Positions 1 through 8,174 of a DNA stretch of 64,000 nt are shown here, in pieces (positions within the stretch are counted from its first letter, which is position 1; each line of letters opens with the position of its first letter). The DNA is taken from assembly GCA_963792895.1 (NCBI GenBank), contig CAWBYA010000008.1, forward strand, positions 372,001 to 436,000. Reading direction: 5' to 3'. The notes below the pieces were generated by a model. The model saw only the letters and a list, made by a program, of their open reading frames with translations, searched no databases and had not been told where the DNA came from. The translations under genes and the position numbers were made by a program. This DNA comes from UBA6912 sp963792895 (GTDB taxonomy: Bacteria > Actinomycetota > Acidimicrobiia > Spongiisociales > UBA5794).

Positions 1-50
1 GACCCAAGAAAGGGGGGCCGTCACGTCGAAAGCAACATCCGCAGGCCCAC

Positions 51-56
51 TAGCGT
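51..56 (+). promoter_or_regulatory. -10 box (TAGCGT), likely leaderless promoter
   Basis: TAGCGT ends 6 nt before the ATG at 63. There is no purine-rich ribosome site between them. The spacing suggests that transcription starts at or next to the start codon. The same arrangement recurs at many gene heads in this window. Confidence 0.45.
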
Positions 57-62
57 TGCCTC

Positions 63-956
63 ATGCATCGCATCCTCATCGGCTGGCTTGCCGTAGGCCT
101 CGTCCTGACCGCCTGCGCGGAGAGTGAGCCGACCGTGGTGACGTCGCCGGGTGCTCCTGCGAGCACCCCGACCGTCGAACCTGGGAGTCCCGCATCGACG
201 CTACCGACCCCCGACGGCGAGGTCGTGAAGGTCCTCACGGTGACGGACGGGGACTCGATCGCAGTGGACCGCAGCGGTGTCCGCACTGAGGTCCGCCTCG
301 CCGGCATCAATGCGCCGGAGAGCGATGAATGCTACGGAGATCCCTCGCGTGGCGTGCTGAGTGAGCTGATCGAGGGCGGCGACGTCGTCCTCGTGCCGGT
401 GACCGACGAGGACGAGACAGACCAGTTCGGCCGGCTGCTCCGCGATGTGTTCCTCGGTGGCACCTGGATGAACGAGGTGCTCGTACGTCGGGGGGCCGCC
501 CTTGCTCTGCAGACCGGCTCGCCGAGCGAGGTTGCACTGGTCGCCGCCGAGAATGCCGCATGGGCCGACCGGGTTGGGATGTGGGATCCCGAGGCGTGTG
601 GACGCTTCACTCCCGGCGTTGTCGCCGTCGACGTCAACTACGACCCGCCGGGTGCCGACGGGGAGAACGCAGCCGACGAGTTCGCCCTGATCCAGAACGA
701 GGGCGATGCAACGGTCGACATCAGCGGCTGGATCGTCCGAGACGAGTCGTCGCAGCACCGGTACGTCTTCCCTGCCGGCACCACCTTGACGCCCGGCGAC
801 GCCCTCCGGCTCCGCTCCGGATGTGGCACAGACTCAGCGAACGACGTGTATTGGTGCGCAGACGGAGCCGTGTGGTCGAACGGTGGCGATACCGTGCTCC
901 TCCAAACGCCGGCCGGGACCGTGGCAAGCCGCTTCAAGTACGGCGGGAGCTTCTGA
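63..956 (+). CDS. Secreted lipoprotein with thermonuclease and lamin-tail domains
   Basis: 297 aa. A hydrophobic leader ends in a lipobox (LTAC, Cys18), so the mature protein should be lipid-anchored outside the membrane. A Pro/Thr-rich linker (20-50) leads to a staphylococcal-nuclease-like domain (about 53-180). Its active-site signatures are visible: RLAGINAPE (Arg78, Glu86) and DQFGRLLRDV (Arg124), plus a TDGDS metal-loop motif near 61. The C-terminal half (about 185-297) matches a lamin-tail (LTD) domain, a module often attached to secreted nucleases. Expected role: Ca-dependent cleavage of extracellular DNA or RNA. It is a single gene with its own -10 box, and no partner is adjacent. The family call is firm; the substrate is inferred. 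Confidence 0.85.
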   Translation: MHRILIGWLAVGLVLTACAESEPTVVTSPGAPASTPTVEPGSPASTLPTPDGEVVKVLTVTDGDSIAVDRSGVRTEVRLAGINAPESDECYGDPSRGVLSELIEGGDVVLVPVTDEDETDQFGRLLRDVFLGGTWMNEVLVRRGAALALQTGSPSEVALVAAENAAWADRVGMWDPEACGRFTPGVVAVDVNYDPPGADGENAADEFALIQNEGDATVDISGWIVRDESSQHRYVFPAGTTLTPGDALRLRSGCGTDSANDVYWCADGAVWSNGGDTVLLQTPAGTVASRFKYGGSF

Positions 957-1323
957 CGTTCTCGGTTCGGGACCAGGCTCCCGTACGAATCATCCCTCGG
1001 CAACGTGGTCATCGGCGACGTACCGCATCATCAGGCGGGTCGCCACGTGTCGGGCGACCTATCTCGACCCGACCCGAGCAACCGTCGAGGCGCAGGCTGG
1101 GCGCTCTCGCAACGGCGTCTCAGGGCGACCAAGCATCCGACTTCGGAGTGCTGAGAGTGTTGCCCATCGGGTCCCTCACCGGGAAGCTCCAATACCCCAC
1201 CCATTGCGACTGTGGCAACCGAGTCTGGACGTCGGCGGCCCCGAGAATGGCCCGGACGGCGCGATGGAAGCCGCATCGAACCATCTTCACTCCCCAGGAA
1301 GGCGGGCGCCCCGAGCGGCGTAG
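957..1323. other. Gene-free stretch
   Basis: About 370 bases between the nuclease gene and the small minus-strand ORF. I see no reading frame with recognisable protein character, no RNA gene and no clear hairpin terminator. It may hold the 3' ends of two converging transcripts. Confidence 0.4.
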
Positions 1324-1578
1324 TCAGCGCTCATCAGACTCCTTGCTCTCGCGCCTCGTCATCGTCGCCGCCACCACCTGATCCCAGATTGCGCACAGCG
1401 CGTCAGTCACGCCCGCCCCTTCCTCGGCGAGGTTGACGAGGGTCCGGCGGGCGGTGAGGGCGTGAGCAGGCGCTGCGACTTCGCCCTCGACCTGCTGCAC
1501 GCGACCAAACATCGGATTGGCGGACCCGCCGACCAAAGCGACGTTGTGCAAGAACATGCCATTGGCGACCATCGGCAT
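1324..1578 (-). CDS. Small hypothetical protein
   Basis: 84 aa, unrecognised. The N-terminal half is hydrophobic and Gly/Ala-rich (FLHNVALVGGSANPMF). An amphipathic Ala-rich stretch (VNLAEEGAGVTDAL) and a charged tail follow. It starts 38 nt past the stop of the amidase at 1616-2893, on the same strand, so it could be the last gene of that operon. No strong ribosome site is seen before ATG 1578, and an extended start upstream would need a non-standard codon. Its composition is protein-like, but no family can be named. Confidence 0.35.
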   Translation of the reverse strand: MPMVANGMFLHNVALVGGSANPMFGRVQQVEGEVAAPAHALTARRTLVNLAEEGAGVTDALCAIWDQVVAATMTRRESKESDER

Positions 1579-1615
1579 GGAGGAGGTCGCCGAAGACCAA
1601 CGCTGCGGCGCTGCG

Positions 1616-2893
1616 TCACCCCTCCTGAGCCGGAATCACGCACTCGGGCCGGGCGCCGCCGCTACCGGCGAAGCCATCCCAGACTTCGGGGTCGAAGCTG
1701 GGAGCCCCGCCGGGCTCATCGGTCGTGACGAAGCGCACGAGCGCCCGGTAGACCGCAGCGGCGTAGGCGTGCTGGAACTCAGGCGTACGCAGCAGCTCGG
1801 CCTCGGTTGGGTTGTTGATGTACGCCCCTTCGGCAATCACGGTCGGCACGGTCGAAGCTTTGAGCACGCCGTAGTACTGGCTGACACCATCACGCGGGCT
1901 GATGCGAGACTTGGCGCCCAGGAGAAGGGCGCCAACCCAGTCCGCCTCGAATTCGGTGAAGCCACGGCGAAACTCCTCGACGAGGAGCGTGGCCAGACGA
2001 CGTGAGGGCTCGTTGAGCGCCGCCTGCGACTGGTAGTAGACGTCGCTTCCCGGCAGCTCGGTCGCGACCTCCCACCCGGCGTTGTTGTGGATCGCAATCA
2101 TGGCGTGAGCGTTCGCTGCGTTCGCTACCGCAGCTCGGAAGTCGAGCCCGGCCTCGTAGTCGCCGGCCGCCCCCTCGCCGACGCGGGTCATTATCACCGT
2201 TCCGGCGGAGGGCACCTCGTCTCCGCTGAGAATGGTGCCGGTCTCCCAGTCGATGCTGTGCGGCTCGCCCAAGAGGTCGCGCACCCGATTGGCTATCTCG
2301 AGGTTGACGTCTTTCTCCAGGAGCCCATCCGGGCTGGAAGCGCCGATGTTCGACGGACCACCGTGGCCAGGATCGAGAACGATGACGGCGTTCGAGAAGT
2401 CGAACCCGGCGCCGATTGTCGCCTCGGGTGCCGGCAGGAGCGCAGAGAGTTGGTCTGCACGCGCCCAAGCAACGCCGTCGCACGTGTGGAACACCCTGAC
2501 CCACCCTCGCTCGGCGCTCATCCCTCTGCCGGCAAACACGAGGCCTTCACGTGCTCGGGTGAAAGGCGGGCCATCCGGCGAGCTGGCGAGGTCGACTCCT
2601 CCCGCGCCGGCGACTACCACCCCGGTGCCGTCGAAGCCTTCGGGCAGACCCGGCTTGGGAGGCGGAGGTGGGGGCGCGGGGCTCTCCGGGACCACGACTG
2701 GGAGTGGAGCGAGGGTGGTGGTGGTGGTGGTCGTCGTCGTGGTCGTGATTGTCGTTGTGGTCGGCGCCACGGTCGTTGTCGATGACGTCGTCGGCGCCGC
2801 TGCGATCGTGGAGCCATCGCCTCGCGCCGCCATCACGGCTCCCGCAGCGACGAGCAGCACGGCGACTGCGACGGCGGAGAGTCGAGCGATCAC
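1616..2893 (-). CDS. N-acetylmuramoyl-L-alanine amidase (Amidase_3)
   Basis: 425 aa. A hydrophobic N-terminal signal/anchor (about 4-23) is followed by a very Thr-rich spacer (about 30-65) and a Pro-rich segment. A region of SH3-like character (about 95-155) and the zinc amidase domain (about 165-405) come next. Zinc ligands and catalytic residues fit the AmiC/CwlM family: VLDPGHGG (His), EKDVNLEI (Glu), IAIHNNA (His) and IAEGAYINN (catalytic Glu). Predicted to cut the amide bond between MurNAc and the stem peptide on the cell surface. The start is a GTG that overlaps the stop of the upstream paralogue by 4 bases (GTGA), so the two are translationally coupled. Confidence 0.9.
   Translation of the reverse strand: MIARLSAVAVAVLLVAAGAVMAARGDGSTIAAAPTTSSTTTVAPTTTTITTTTTTTTTTTLAPLPVVVPESPAPPPPPPKPGLPEGFDGTGVVVAGAGGVDLASSPDGPPFTRAREGLVFAGRGMSAERGWVRVFHTCDGVAWARADQLSALLPAPEATIGAGFDFSNAVIVLDPGHGGPSNIGASSPDGLLEKDVNLEIANRVRDLLGEPHSIDWETGTILSGDEVPSAGTVIMTRVGEGAAGDYEAGLDFRAAVANAANAHAMIAIHNNAGWEVATELPGSDVYYQSQAALNEPSRRLATLLVEEFRRGFTEFEADWVGALLLGAKSRISPRDGVSQYYGVLKASTVPTVIAEGAYINNPTEAELLRTPEFQHAYAAAVYRALVRFVTTDEPGGAPSFDPEVWDGFAGSGGARPECVIPAQEG
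2713..2760. repeat. Low-complexity GGT/GTC tract coding poly-Thr
   Basis: A run of GGT and GTC/GTG triplets. On the minus strand it codes the near-pure threonine spacer of the amidase at 1616-2893. Triplet repetition of this kind can vary in length by slippage. Confidence 0.7.
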
Positions 2894-4059
2894 GGTTGGG
2901 CAGGTATCACGCAGGCGGACGAATTCACAGTCCCTGCGTCGTCGGGGAACAGCTCTGGTTCCTGGATGCCCGTGCCGGTCTCCGTCGTGGTGAGGAACCG
3001 GACGATCCCCCGGTACACGCCTTCTGCATATGACTGGCGGAACTCCTCGGTCTCCAACAGCGCCTCCTCGTCGGGCTGGTCGATATAGACGCCCTCGACG
3101 ATGACGGCCGGCATCTCGGCTCGCCGAAGGAGGCCGTAGTAGTCCCCACTGGTGTCCGGATCCACGCGAGCTCGAGCGCCCAGCAGGTCTCCGCCCTTCC
3201 AGTCGGCGGTGTAGCTCGAGAAGCTTCGCAGCAACTCCTCGTAGATCAGCGAGGCGAGGCGAGCGGACTCTTCGACAGACACGGAGTAGAAGACCTCGGT
3301 ACCCGGAATATCGGTGTCGATACGCGGGACCGTGTTGTTGTGGATCGATACGAGCGCGTCCGCGCCGGCCGCATTGGCCAACTCGGCGCGGAAAGCGAGA
3401 CCGAGCTCGAAATCCCCCTCGTTCGGGCCCGAGCGGTCACGGGTGAGCCATACCTCACCAAAGGCGGGGACGCCTGTCCCGACGGAGATGACGCCTGTTT
3501 GCCAGTCGACCGCCCGCTCTGCGCTCATCAGCTCGCGAACCCGCTCTGCGATGTCGAGATTGACGCGCTTCTCAGCGAGTCCATTGGGCCCGACGCCACC
3601 CCAGTCACGGTCACCGTGGCCAGGGTCGAGCACGATGACGGCCTGTGAGATGTCGAAGCCGGGGCCGGGCACCCCGCCAACGGTCGAGTGCGGAGTGACC
3701 TCGACGTCTGCTTCCTCGACCCAGGCGACATCGTTGCAGGTGGTGACTACCTCGAGCCAGCCGTCCTGACGGGCCGTGAAGCCCATGACGATGCCTTCGT
3801 GCGCCAGGATGAACGGAGCATCGCCGGGGGCTTCCGCCAGCGCGGCTCCGCCGACCGGGATCAGCACCACACCTTCAGATGCCGGACCGGGAGCCTCGGT
3901 TGTCGTCGTGGTGGACGCTGCGATCACTCCCTGCGCCTTGGTGGATGTCGGCTCGCCGGCGCCCATGACGGCGTCGCCCGTCGTGACATCAACGGATGCG
4001 CATCCACTCGCCGTTGCGGCGACAACGAGCGCGGCGATGAGAGATGAGCGGCGAAACAT
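2890..4059 (-). CDS. N-acetylmuramoyl-L-alanine amidase lipoprotein (Amidase_3)
   Basis: 389 aa, paralogue of the downstream amidase. The leader ends in a lipobox (TASGC, Cys20), so this copy should be lipid-anchored while its partner carries a plain signal or anchor. The catalytic domain (about 140-370) has VLDPGHGD, EKRVNLDI, VSIHNNT and IVEGVYIDQ, giving the two zinc His, the zinc Glu and the catalytic Glu. A short spacer with a TTTTTE run replaces the long Thr tract of its partner. First gene of a two- or three-gene minus-strand operon. Role: peptidoglycan hydrolysis in remodelling or daughter-cell separation, inferred from family. Confidence 0.9.
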   Translation of the reverse strand: MFRRSSLIAALVVAATASGCASVDVTTGDAVMGAGEPTSTKAQGVIAASTTTTTEAPGPASEGVVLIPVGGAALAEAPGDAPFILAHEGIVMGFTARQDGWLEVVTTCNDVAWVEEADVEVTPHSTVGGVPGPGFDISQAVIVLDPGHGDRDWGGVGPNGLAEKRVNLDIAERVRELMSAERAVDWQTGVISVGTGVPAFGEVWLTRDRSGPNEGDFELGLAFRAELANAAGADALVSIHNNTVPRIDTDIPGTEVFYSVSVEESARLASLIYEELLRSFSSYTADWKGGDLLGARARVDPDTSGDYYGLLRRAEMPAVIVEGVYIDQPDEEALLETEEFRQSYAEGVYRGIVRFLTTTETGTGIQEPELFPDDAGTVNSSACVIPAQP

Positions 4060-4125
4060 GGATCTCGATCCGGGATGACAGGTCCGGCGCCGATTATCTC
4101 ATCGCGTGGGCACAACCCTGCGCAT

Positions 4126-5703
4126 TCAGACCCGCCGAGTGACCGACTTCATCTCCATGAAGAGCCGGAGGTAGTCGGGGCCGCCCGCTTTGGCGTTTGA
4201 GCCCGACATCTTGAACCCGCCGAAGGGTTGGATACCCACCAGCGCACCGGTGATCTTCCGGTTGATGTAGAGGTTGCCGACATGGAAGTCGCGACGAGCC
4301 CTCTCGATTCGGGTCTCGTCCTGCGAGTAGAGCCCGCCCGTGAGACCGAACTCTGTGTCATTGGCGATCATGAGCGCATCTTCGAAGTCGGCCGCCTTGA
4401 TCACGGACAGCACCGGTCCGAATATCTCATGCTGGGCAAGCCGGGCGCGCCGATCGACGTCCGCAAAGATCGTCGGCTCCAGGTAGTAGCCACCGTCGAG
4501 GTCGACAGGATCCCCCCCGACGATGAGCCGCCCCTCGCGCTTCCCGCGGTCGATCTCTTCGAGAATCGCCGTGTACTGCGCGGCGGAGATGACAGGGCCA
4601 ACGGCGGTATTGGCCTCGGGCGAGCCGATCTCGAGCGCCTGGGTGCGGGCTACGACTTCGTCGAGCAATGCGTCGTGCACCGCATCGACTGCGATGAGCC
4701 TGCTGCAGGCGGAGCATTTCTGACCTTGGAACCCGTAGGCACTGCGAACGATGCCGTCTGCCGCAGCAGCCAGGTCGGCAGTCTCGTCCACGATGATGGC
4801 GTCCTTGCCACCCATCTCCATGTAGGCGCGCTTCAGCCAGCGCTGGCCGGGCTGGATCGCTGCGGCCCGCTGAGCGATGCGCAGGCCGACCTCCTTCGAG
4901 CCGGTGAAGTTCACGAACCGCGTGCTCGGATGGTCGACGAGGGTGTCCCCTATCTCGCCGCCGGGCCCCGGCAGGAAGTTGATGACCCCGGCAGGCAGAC
5001 CGGCCTCGGCAACCATGTCCATGAACCGAGACCCAACGACGGGGGTGTTCGAGGCGGGCTTCAGCACGACGGTGTTGCCGGCTGCGACCGGACCGACCGT
5101 CATTCCGACCAGGATCGCAACGGGGAAGTTCCACGGCGGAATGGCCACACCCGCACCCATTGGTATGAGGAAAGACTCGTTCGTCTCTCCCGGGTAGCCG
5201 TACAGCGGCACCGGCTCGGCCAACGCGAGGGCTTGGTGGGCGTAGTAGCGGCAGAAGTCGATCGCCTCGGCAACGTCGGCTTCGGATTCGGCGAAGTTCT
5301 TACCCGCCTCGAGCGTCATCCATGCGGCCAGCTCCAGCTTGCGCTCCGCAATCACGTCGCCGATGCGGTGAACCAGTTCGGCGCGCCGCTCCGCCGGCGT
5401 CGCCGCCCACGCCGGGAACGCATCCCATGCCGCCTCGAGGGCTCGCACGGCCGTCGAGGCGTCACCCGACCCGGCCTGTCCGATCACCTCGTCAGGTCTG
5501 GCCGGGTTCACAGAGGCGATCGTGCGTGCGGTCGTCACCGCCTCGCCTGCGATCACCACTGGTGCGGGAGCACCCAGGTCCCGCCGTACCGTGGCGAGTG
5601 CCGTCGCATACGCCGCCGCAGCGTCGGGATCGGTGAAGTCGGAGTACGGCTCCGGGGTGTAGGGCTCGAGCACGGTGGTCTCCTCGGCGGGGGGATGATC
5701 CAC
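4126..5703 (-). CDS. pruA: L-glutamate gamma-semialdehyde (P5C) dehydrogenase
   Basis: 525 aa, the usual length of monofunctional bacterial P5C dehydrogenases (RocA/PruA). Oxidises glutamate semialdehyde to glutamate with NAD, the second step of proline degradation. The aldehyde dehydrogenase fold is evident: PPWNFP near 193, NFTGSKEVG (NAD loop), EMGGKDA with the general-base Glu, and GFQGQKCSACSR carrying the catalytic Cys. The C-terminal segment has the family's FGGFKMSG motif. The start is GTG at 5703, with a TAACCT box just upstream. No proline dehydrogenase gene lies next to it in this window. Cytoplasmic. Confidence 0.93.
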   Translation of the reverse strand: MDHPPAEETTVLEPYTPEPYSDFTDPDAAAAYATALATVRRDLGAPAPVVIAGEAVTTARTIASVNPARPDEVIGQAGSGDASTAVRALEAAWDAFPAWAATPAERRAELVHRIGDVIAERKLELAAWMTLEAGKNFAESEADVAEAIDFCRYYAHQALALAEPVPLYGYPGETNESFLIPMGAGVAIPPWNFPVAILVGMTVGPVAAGNTVVLKPASNTPVVGSRFMDMVAEAGLPAGVINFLPGPGGEIGDTLVDHPSTRFVNFTGSKEVGLRIAQRAAAIQPGQRWLKRAYMEMGGKDAIIVDETADLAAAADGIVRSAYGFQGQKCSACSRLIAVDAVHDALLDEVVARTQALEIGSPEANTAVGPVISAAQYTAILEEIDRGKREGRLIVGGDPVDLDGGYYLEPTIFADVDRRARLAQHEIFGPVLSVIKAADFEDALMIANDTEFGLTGGLYSQDETRIERARRDFHVGNLYINRKITGALVGIQPFGGFKMSGSNAKAGGPDYLRLFMEMKSVTRRV

Positions 5704-5730
5704 AGGGAGGTTACCGCCGGCCGCCGTGGC

Positions 5731-6372
5731 TCACGAGGCGGCCAGCAGTTCAACCACCTCGCCATCGCTGGTCTGGGTGAAGTCGTCGTACCACGCACCG
5801 ACCGCATCAAACCGAACAGGCTGAAGAGGACACACCACGGCGTCGCAGTGCCCGGCCAGCATCTCTACGGAATCGGGAGGCGCCACCGGAACGGCGCACA
5901 CGAGCCGAGAAGGCTGTCTGGTCTGCATCGCTTGGAGCACCGAGGCCAGCGTCGCGCCGGTTGCGACACCGTCGTCGACCACGACCACCGGACGTCCGGC
6001 GATCGGCGCCGCCTTGCGACCCTGCCGATACCGGGAGGCTCGTCGAGCAATCTCAGCCTGAGCTCGGGCGACGGCTTCCTCCACCCAGTCATCGTCGAGC
6101 CGCAGCCTGGCGAGGAGCGGGTGATTCAGCCACACAGCCCCACCCTCTGCAACCGCGCCGACGGCCAGCTCGGGGTTGGACGGTGCGCCGAGCTTGCGAG
6201 CCAGCGCAACGTCGAGCGGCAAGCCCAGACGATGTGCCACTGTCGCGGCAACGACAACTCCCCCGCGGGGGATGCCGAGTACGAGCGCTCCCTCGGCGAC
6301 GATCTCCGGCGCAGCGACGAGCACTGCATCCGCGAGCGCATCGCCTGCCGCTTCCCGGTTTCGGTACCGCAT
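5731..6372 (-). CDS. Phosphoribosyltransferase family protein
   Basis: 213 aa from the ATG at 6372; a frame extension upstream would run into the divergent gene. The type I phosphoribosyltransferase signature VVVVDDGVATGAT (about 128-140) binds PRPP. An N-terminal LGIPRGGVVVA stretch and the LARKLGAPSNPE loop match the predicted phosphoribosyltransferases often found beside dienelactone hydrolase or erythromycin-esterase genes. The substrate is unknown. A TACCGT box lies 6 nt before the start, back to back with the promoter of the lipid kinase gene. Confidence 0.8.
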   Translation of the reverse strand: MRYRNREAAGDALADAVLVAAPEIVAEGALVLGIPRGGVVVAATVAHRLGLPLDVALARKLGAPSNPELAVGAVAEGGAVWLNHPLLARLRLDDDWVEEAVARAQAEIARRASRYRQGRKAAPIAGRPVVVVDDGVATGATLASVLQAMQTRQPSRLVCAVPVAPPDSVEMLAGHCDAVVCPLQPVRFDAVGAWYDDFTQTSDGEVVELLAAS

Positions 6373-6378
6373 TTCCTC

Positions 6379-6399
6379 ACGGTACCTGACGGTTAGCCT
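6379..6399. promoter_or_regulatory. Divergent pair of -10 boxes
   Basis: TACCGT on the minus strand (6379-6384) lies 6 nt before ATG 6372. TAGCCT on the plus strand (6394-6399) lies 7 nt before ATG 6407. Only 34 bases separate the two start codons, so both transcripts should be leaderless and their polymerases would compete for the same site. Confidence 0.45.
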
Positions 6400-6406
6400 G
6401 GATTCG

Positions 6407-7342
6407 ATGCGCCGCCTCCTCCTCATCGCCAACCCGTCGGCATCGGCATTCACGGGAGCCCTGCACCGACGGGTCGTCGGCGACCTGAGCGAAGCGTTCG
6501 AGGTTGCCCCGGCCTGGCCCTCGACACCCGCTGAGGCACGTCAGCTCGCAGCGGAGGCGGCCTTTGATGGATATGACGTCGTGGTGGCAATGGGCGGAGA
6601 CGGGGTCGTCCACCACGTTGCCAACGGCATCGCCAGGACCAACACGGCACTTGGCATCGTGCCCGCCGGAACGACGAACGTCGTTGCCCGCATCGTCGGC
6701 CTGCCGTCAAAGCCCGCCAAGGCGGCGCTGGCGCTCGCGGCCGCCGAGGTGACGACTGTGCCGCTTGCCCACCTGGCGACCGATTCGCTCGGCGGCGCAC
6801 GCTCGGAGTTCGGGGTCTTCGCGGCAGGCATCGGGTACGACGCCGAGATGGTGCAGATCGCAGAACAACGCCCGGCGTCCAAGTACTACTTCGGGTCCGT
6901 GCACTATGCCCGATCGGCGGCGGCGGCGCTGCTGTCGCGCTTCCGCACCAGGGCCCCGAACCTCAGGGTGGACTGCGACGGCGACCGGGTCGATGCCGTA
7001 TCCGTGATGGTGCAGGTCCACGATCCGTACACGTACTTCGGCAAGATGCCGCTCAGGCTGTCGCCGTCACCCGGCCCGGGGCTGACGGTGCTTGCGATCG
7101 AGTCGCTGGCCCTCCCGCGAGCCGTTGCGGTCTTGGGCCGCGCTACGTGGGGCCGGGATCTCACCCGCATCCCAGGGATGCATGTGTGGCACAATCCGGC
7201 CAAGCTCATCATCGAGGCCGACCCGCGAAGTAGCTTCCAGGCCGACGGTGAGCTGCTCGGCTCGGCCGATTGGCTCGAGGTGACACCCGTCCCCGCCGGT
7301 CTGCGGGTCCTCACCCCTGTGGAGGCGGCGTCCGATCGATGA
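6407..7342 (+). CDS. Diacylglycerol/lipid kinase family protein
   Basis: 311 aa. The N-terminal DAGK catalytic domain (about 1-130) opens with LLLIANPSAS and carries the nucleotide-loop motif AMGGDGVVHHVANG followed by GIVPAGTTNVVAR. Both are typical of the YegS/DgkB/LCB5 superfamily of soluble lipid kinases. The C-terminal beta-sandwich ends with FQADGELLG, which fits the family's conserved DGE motif. Likely phosphorylates diacylglycerol or a related lipid alcohol with ATP at the inner membrane face; the exact lipid cannot be read. Its 3' end overlaps the convergent MscS gene by 32 bases. Confidence 0.88.
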   Translation: MRRLLLIANPSASAFTGALHRRVVGDLSEAFEVAPAWPSTPAEARQLAAEAAFDGYDVVVAMGGDGVVHHVANGIARTNTALGIVPAGTTNVVARIVGLPSKPAKAALALAAAEVTTVPLAHLATDSLGGARSEFGVFAAGIGYDAEMVQIAEQRPASKYYFGSVHYARSAAAALLSRFRTRAPNLRVDCDGDRVDAVSVMVQVHDPYTYFGKMPLRLSPSPGPGLTVLAIESLALPRAVAVLGRATWGRDLTRIPGMHVWHNPAKLIIEADPRSSFQADGELLGSADWLEVTPVPAGLRVLTPVEAASDR

Positions 7343-8174
7343 GCTCGATGTGTGGATACGGGATCGAGATCCCGTCTGCATCGAACCGCTTCTTGATCCG
7401 ACGAAGAAACTCGCGCCTCGACGACCAGCGAAACGCCGGATGGACCTTGAACATGAGGCGAATCACGATGGCCGAGTCGTCGAAGCGCTCGACGCCGAGC
7501 ATTTCGGGGGGGTCGAGAAAGGCGGACGCCCACTCGGGGTCGGCAACGAACCGGTTCACCTCGTCGGTGATCACGTCGATGGCCCGATCGACGTTCGTCT
7601 CATACGACACACCCAGATCGATCACCACCTGACTGAACTCCTGGGTCAGGTTGGACGCCACGGTCACTTGACCGTTGGGGACGTGGTGAACGTTCCCGTC
7701 CAAGTCGCGCAGCACAGTCGTGCGCAACCGGATCGCCTCGACCTTGCCCGATACGCCGCCAATCCTCACGACGTCGTCGATGCCGTACTGATCCTCGGCG
7801 ATGATGAACAGGCCGGCAATGACATCCTTCACGAGGTCCTGCGCCCCGAATCCGATCGCAACGCCGACAACAGACCCCACCGCCAGGAAGGGGCCAATCG
7901 GAACGCCCCACACGTCGAGGAGCAACAGCACCAGAGCGACGCCGAGCAGGATCAGGACGAACATACGCGCCACGACCCAGAGCGTCCTGATGCGTTGGGC
8001 TCGCTCGTCTCCCCGTACGCCGCCCTCGCTGCTGGCGCGTGCGACGAGCCTCTTCATCAGGCGGTGGCCGCCGCGCCTCAGCACGAGCCACACCACGAGC
8101 AGCATGGCAACGACGACGGCCGACTGGATGAGACCCTCCCGCAGCGGCGGCGCAGCCGCGATCAGCACCGTCAT
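7311..8174 (-). CDS. Small-conductance mechanosensitive channel, MscS family
   Basis: 287 aa. Three transmembrane helices are seen: about 13-30, 64-88 and 93-123. The third, pore-lining helix carries VGVAIGFGAQDLVKD, the Gly/Ala-packed MscS signature. The beta domain (GIDDVVRIGGVSGKVEAIRLRT) and an alpha/beta vestibule with HVPNG follow. It gates under membrane tension to release solutes in hypo-osmotic shock. Its start overlaps the stop of the upstream GTPase by 4 bases (ATGA), placing it third in an operon with two dynamin-like or Era-like GTPases. That suggests a joint role in membrane-stress handling (inference). Confidence 0.92.
   Translation of the reverse strand: MTVLIAAAPPLREGLIQSAVVVAMLLVVWLVLRRGGHRLMKRLVARASSEGGVRGDERAQRIRTLWVVARMFVLILLGVALVLLLLDVWGVPIGPFLAVGSVVGVAIGFGAQDLVKDVIAGLFIIAEDQYGIDDVVRIGGVSGKVEAIRLRTTVLRDLDGNVHHVPNGQVTVASNLTQEFSQVVIDLGVSYETNVDRAIDVITDEVNRFVADPEWASAFLDPPEMLGVERFDDSAIVIRLMFKVHPAFRWSSRREFLRRIKKRFDADGISIPYPHIELIDRTPPPQG

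Noticed and set aside
4228..6396. 722-codon open frame antisense to the P5C dehydrogenase and phosphoribosyltransferase
   Set aside because: Shadow of codon bias. The enzyme motifs on the minus strand are intact, and the antisense product has no recognisable fold.
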